This document shows positions 63,530 to 64,000 of a DNA stretch of 64,000 nt, one piece after another (the stretch's first letter is position 1; the number at the start of each line of letters is the position of its first letter). The notes under the pieces were generated by a model. That model did not search any database. It was not told where the DNA came from and saw only the letters and a list, made by a program, of their open reading frames with translations. The DNA comes from Lasiosphaeris hirsuta. Taxonomy: Eukaryota > Ascomycota > Sordariomycetes > Sordariales > Lasiosphaeriaceae. Location: assembly GCA_030549175.1 (NCBI GenBank), contig JAUKUA010000008.1, positions 496,001 to 560,000 on the forward strand, read 5' to 3'. Position numbers and translations under genes: made by a program.

Positions 63530-64000
63530 TGTTACACTGGTAGGCTTACCTAAGGTCAACAGGGTCACTGACCTCCTTGACTGAGCTACACCACCGGCAC
63601 ATACTATACACACACACACCTATTGACCCATAGATATTTATCATGATTCAACGTAGAGAAAGGGAACTATCATAGGGAGTTAGCCACAATGTGGTTTAAC
63701 CCCAGGACATGCTCCCACGTGTGGCTAATGGCCTATTCAGCCGGCACATAGGTCAGCGGATCTCTATAAGTACCCACGGGTTGCGATGGGATACCTAGAA
63801 CTACTCACAAGCTAGAGTGGCCGTACAACGGATCTCGCCCGTGTTAGGTAACGTTATTAAACTTTAGATTTGTCATAGACAAGCTACTTAACCTCAGTAT
63901 CGTGATTAGGGCCTATATTGTTAGCTAAGATCCTGTAGTTGGTCTTTCGAATTATAGACCTTCCTATTATCGCTAGTATTCCTTTAGAAGACCTAGAACC
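63530..64000 (+). repeat. Family-1 LTR, 5' part (runs off the window)
   Basis: Starts TGTTACACTGGTAGGC (one C-to-T from the intact end) and follows the family-1 LTR for 471 bp to the window edge. Whether it is a solo LTR or starts a full element cannot be seen. Confidence 0.88.

Overview
This window looks like filamentous ascomycete (Pezizomycotina) chromosomal DNA. About 57 of the 64 kb is an AT-rich block of long-terminal-repeat (LTR) retrotransposons. They are riddled with C-to-T and G-to-A changes, and most stops sit where CAA, CAG or CGA would have been, the signature of repeat-induced point mutation (RIP). A small GC-balanced island at about 44.5-50.9 kb carries the only two intact genes. 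The species cannot be named from the sequence.

Four retroelement groups can be separated. Family 1 is a Ty3/Gypsy chromovirus of about 8.7 kb with 1.3-kb LTRs (TGTCACAC...GTGTCACA): copies 1D, 1X, 1C, 1E, 1A and 1B, plus solo LTRs. Family 2 is seen only as 1.15-kb LTRs related to those of family 1. Family 3 is a Ty3-like element of about 9.6 kb with 234-bp LTRs and an extra reading frame between integrase and the 3' LTR: copies 3F, 3G and 3H. Family 4 is an older Ty3-like pol relic on the minus strand that served as target for many later insertions.

Layout: 1-12523, nested family-1 copies (1D in 1X in 1C); 12524-13334, unassigned AT-rich DNA with a 54-bp tandem repeat; 13335-17208, a truncated family-1 copy beside a family-3 gag/LTR fragment; 17209-34380, the family-4 relic split by full-length 1A (itself holding a solo LTR), two family-2 LTRs and one family-1 solo LTR; 34568-43274, full-length 1B inside a family-2 LTR; 43280-44742, family-2 LTR mosaic; 44743-50963, the gene island; 50964-63529, family-3 copy 3F nested in 3H; 63530-64000, the start of another family-1 LTR. 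Five-base target duplications confirm 1A (ATTAG), 1B (ATAAC), 3F (TAAAG) and solo LTRs at 25109 (ATACT), 28762 (GTTTA) and 31511 (ACTAC).

The island holds an intact single-exon multi-pass membrane protein gene (46316-47590, +), two decayed minus-strand gene remnants (47678-48580 and 48660-49032) and a two-exon DUF3669-family gene (49180-50422, +). Nothing in the sequence ties the two intact genes into one pathway. None of the transposon genes can make a full protein, and every reverse-transcriptase active site I could find has lost one or both catalytic aspartates.
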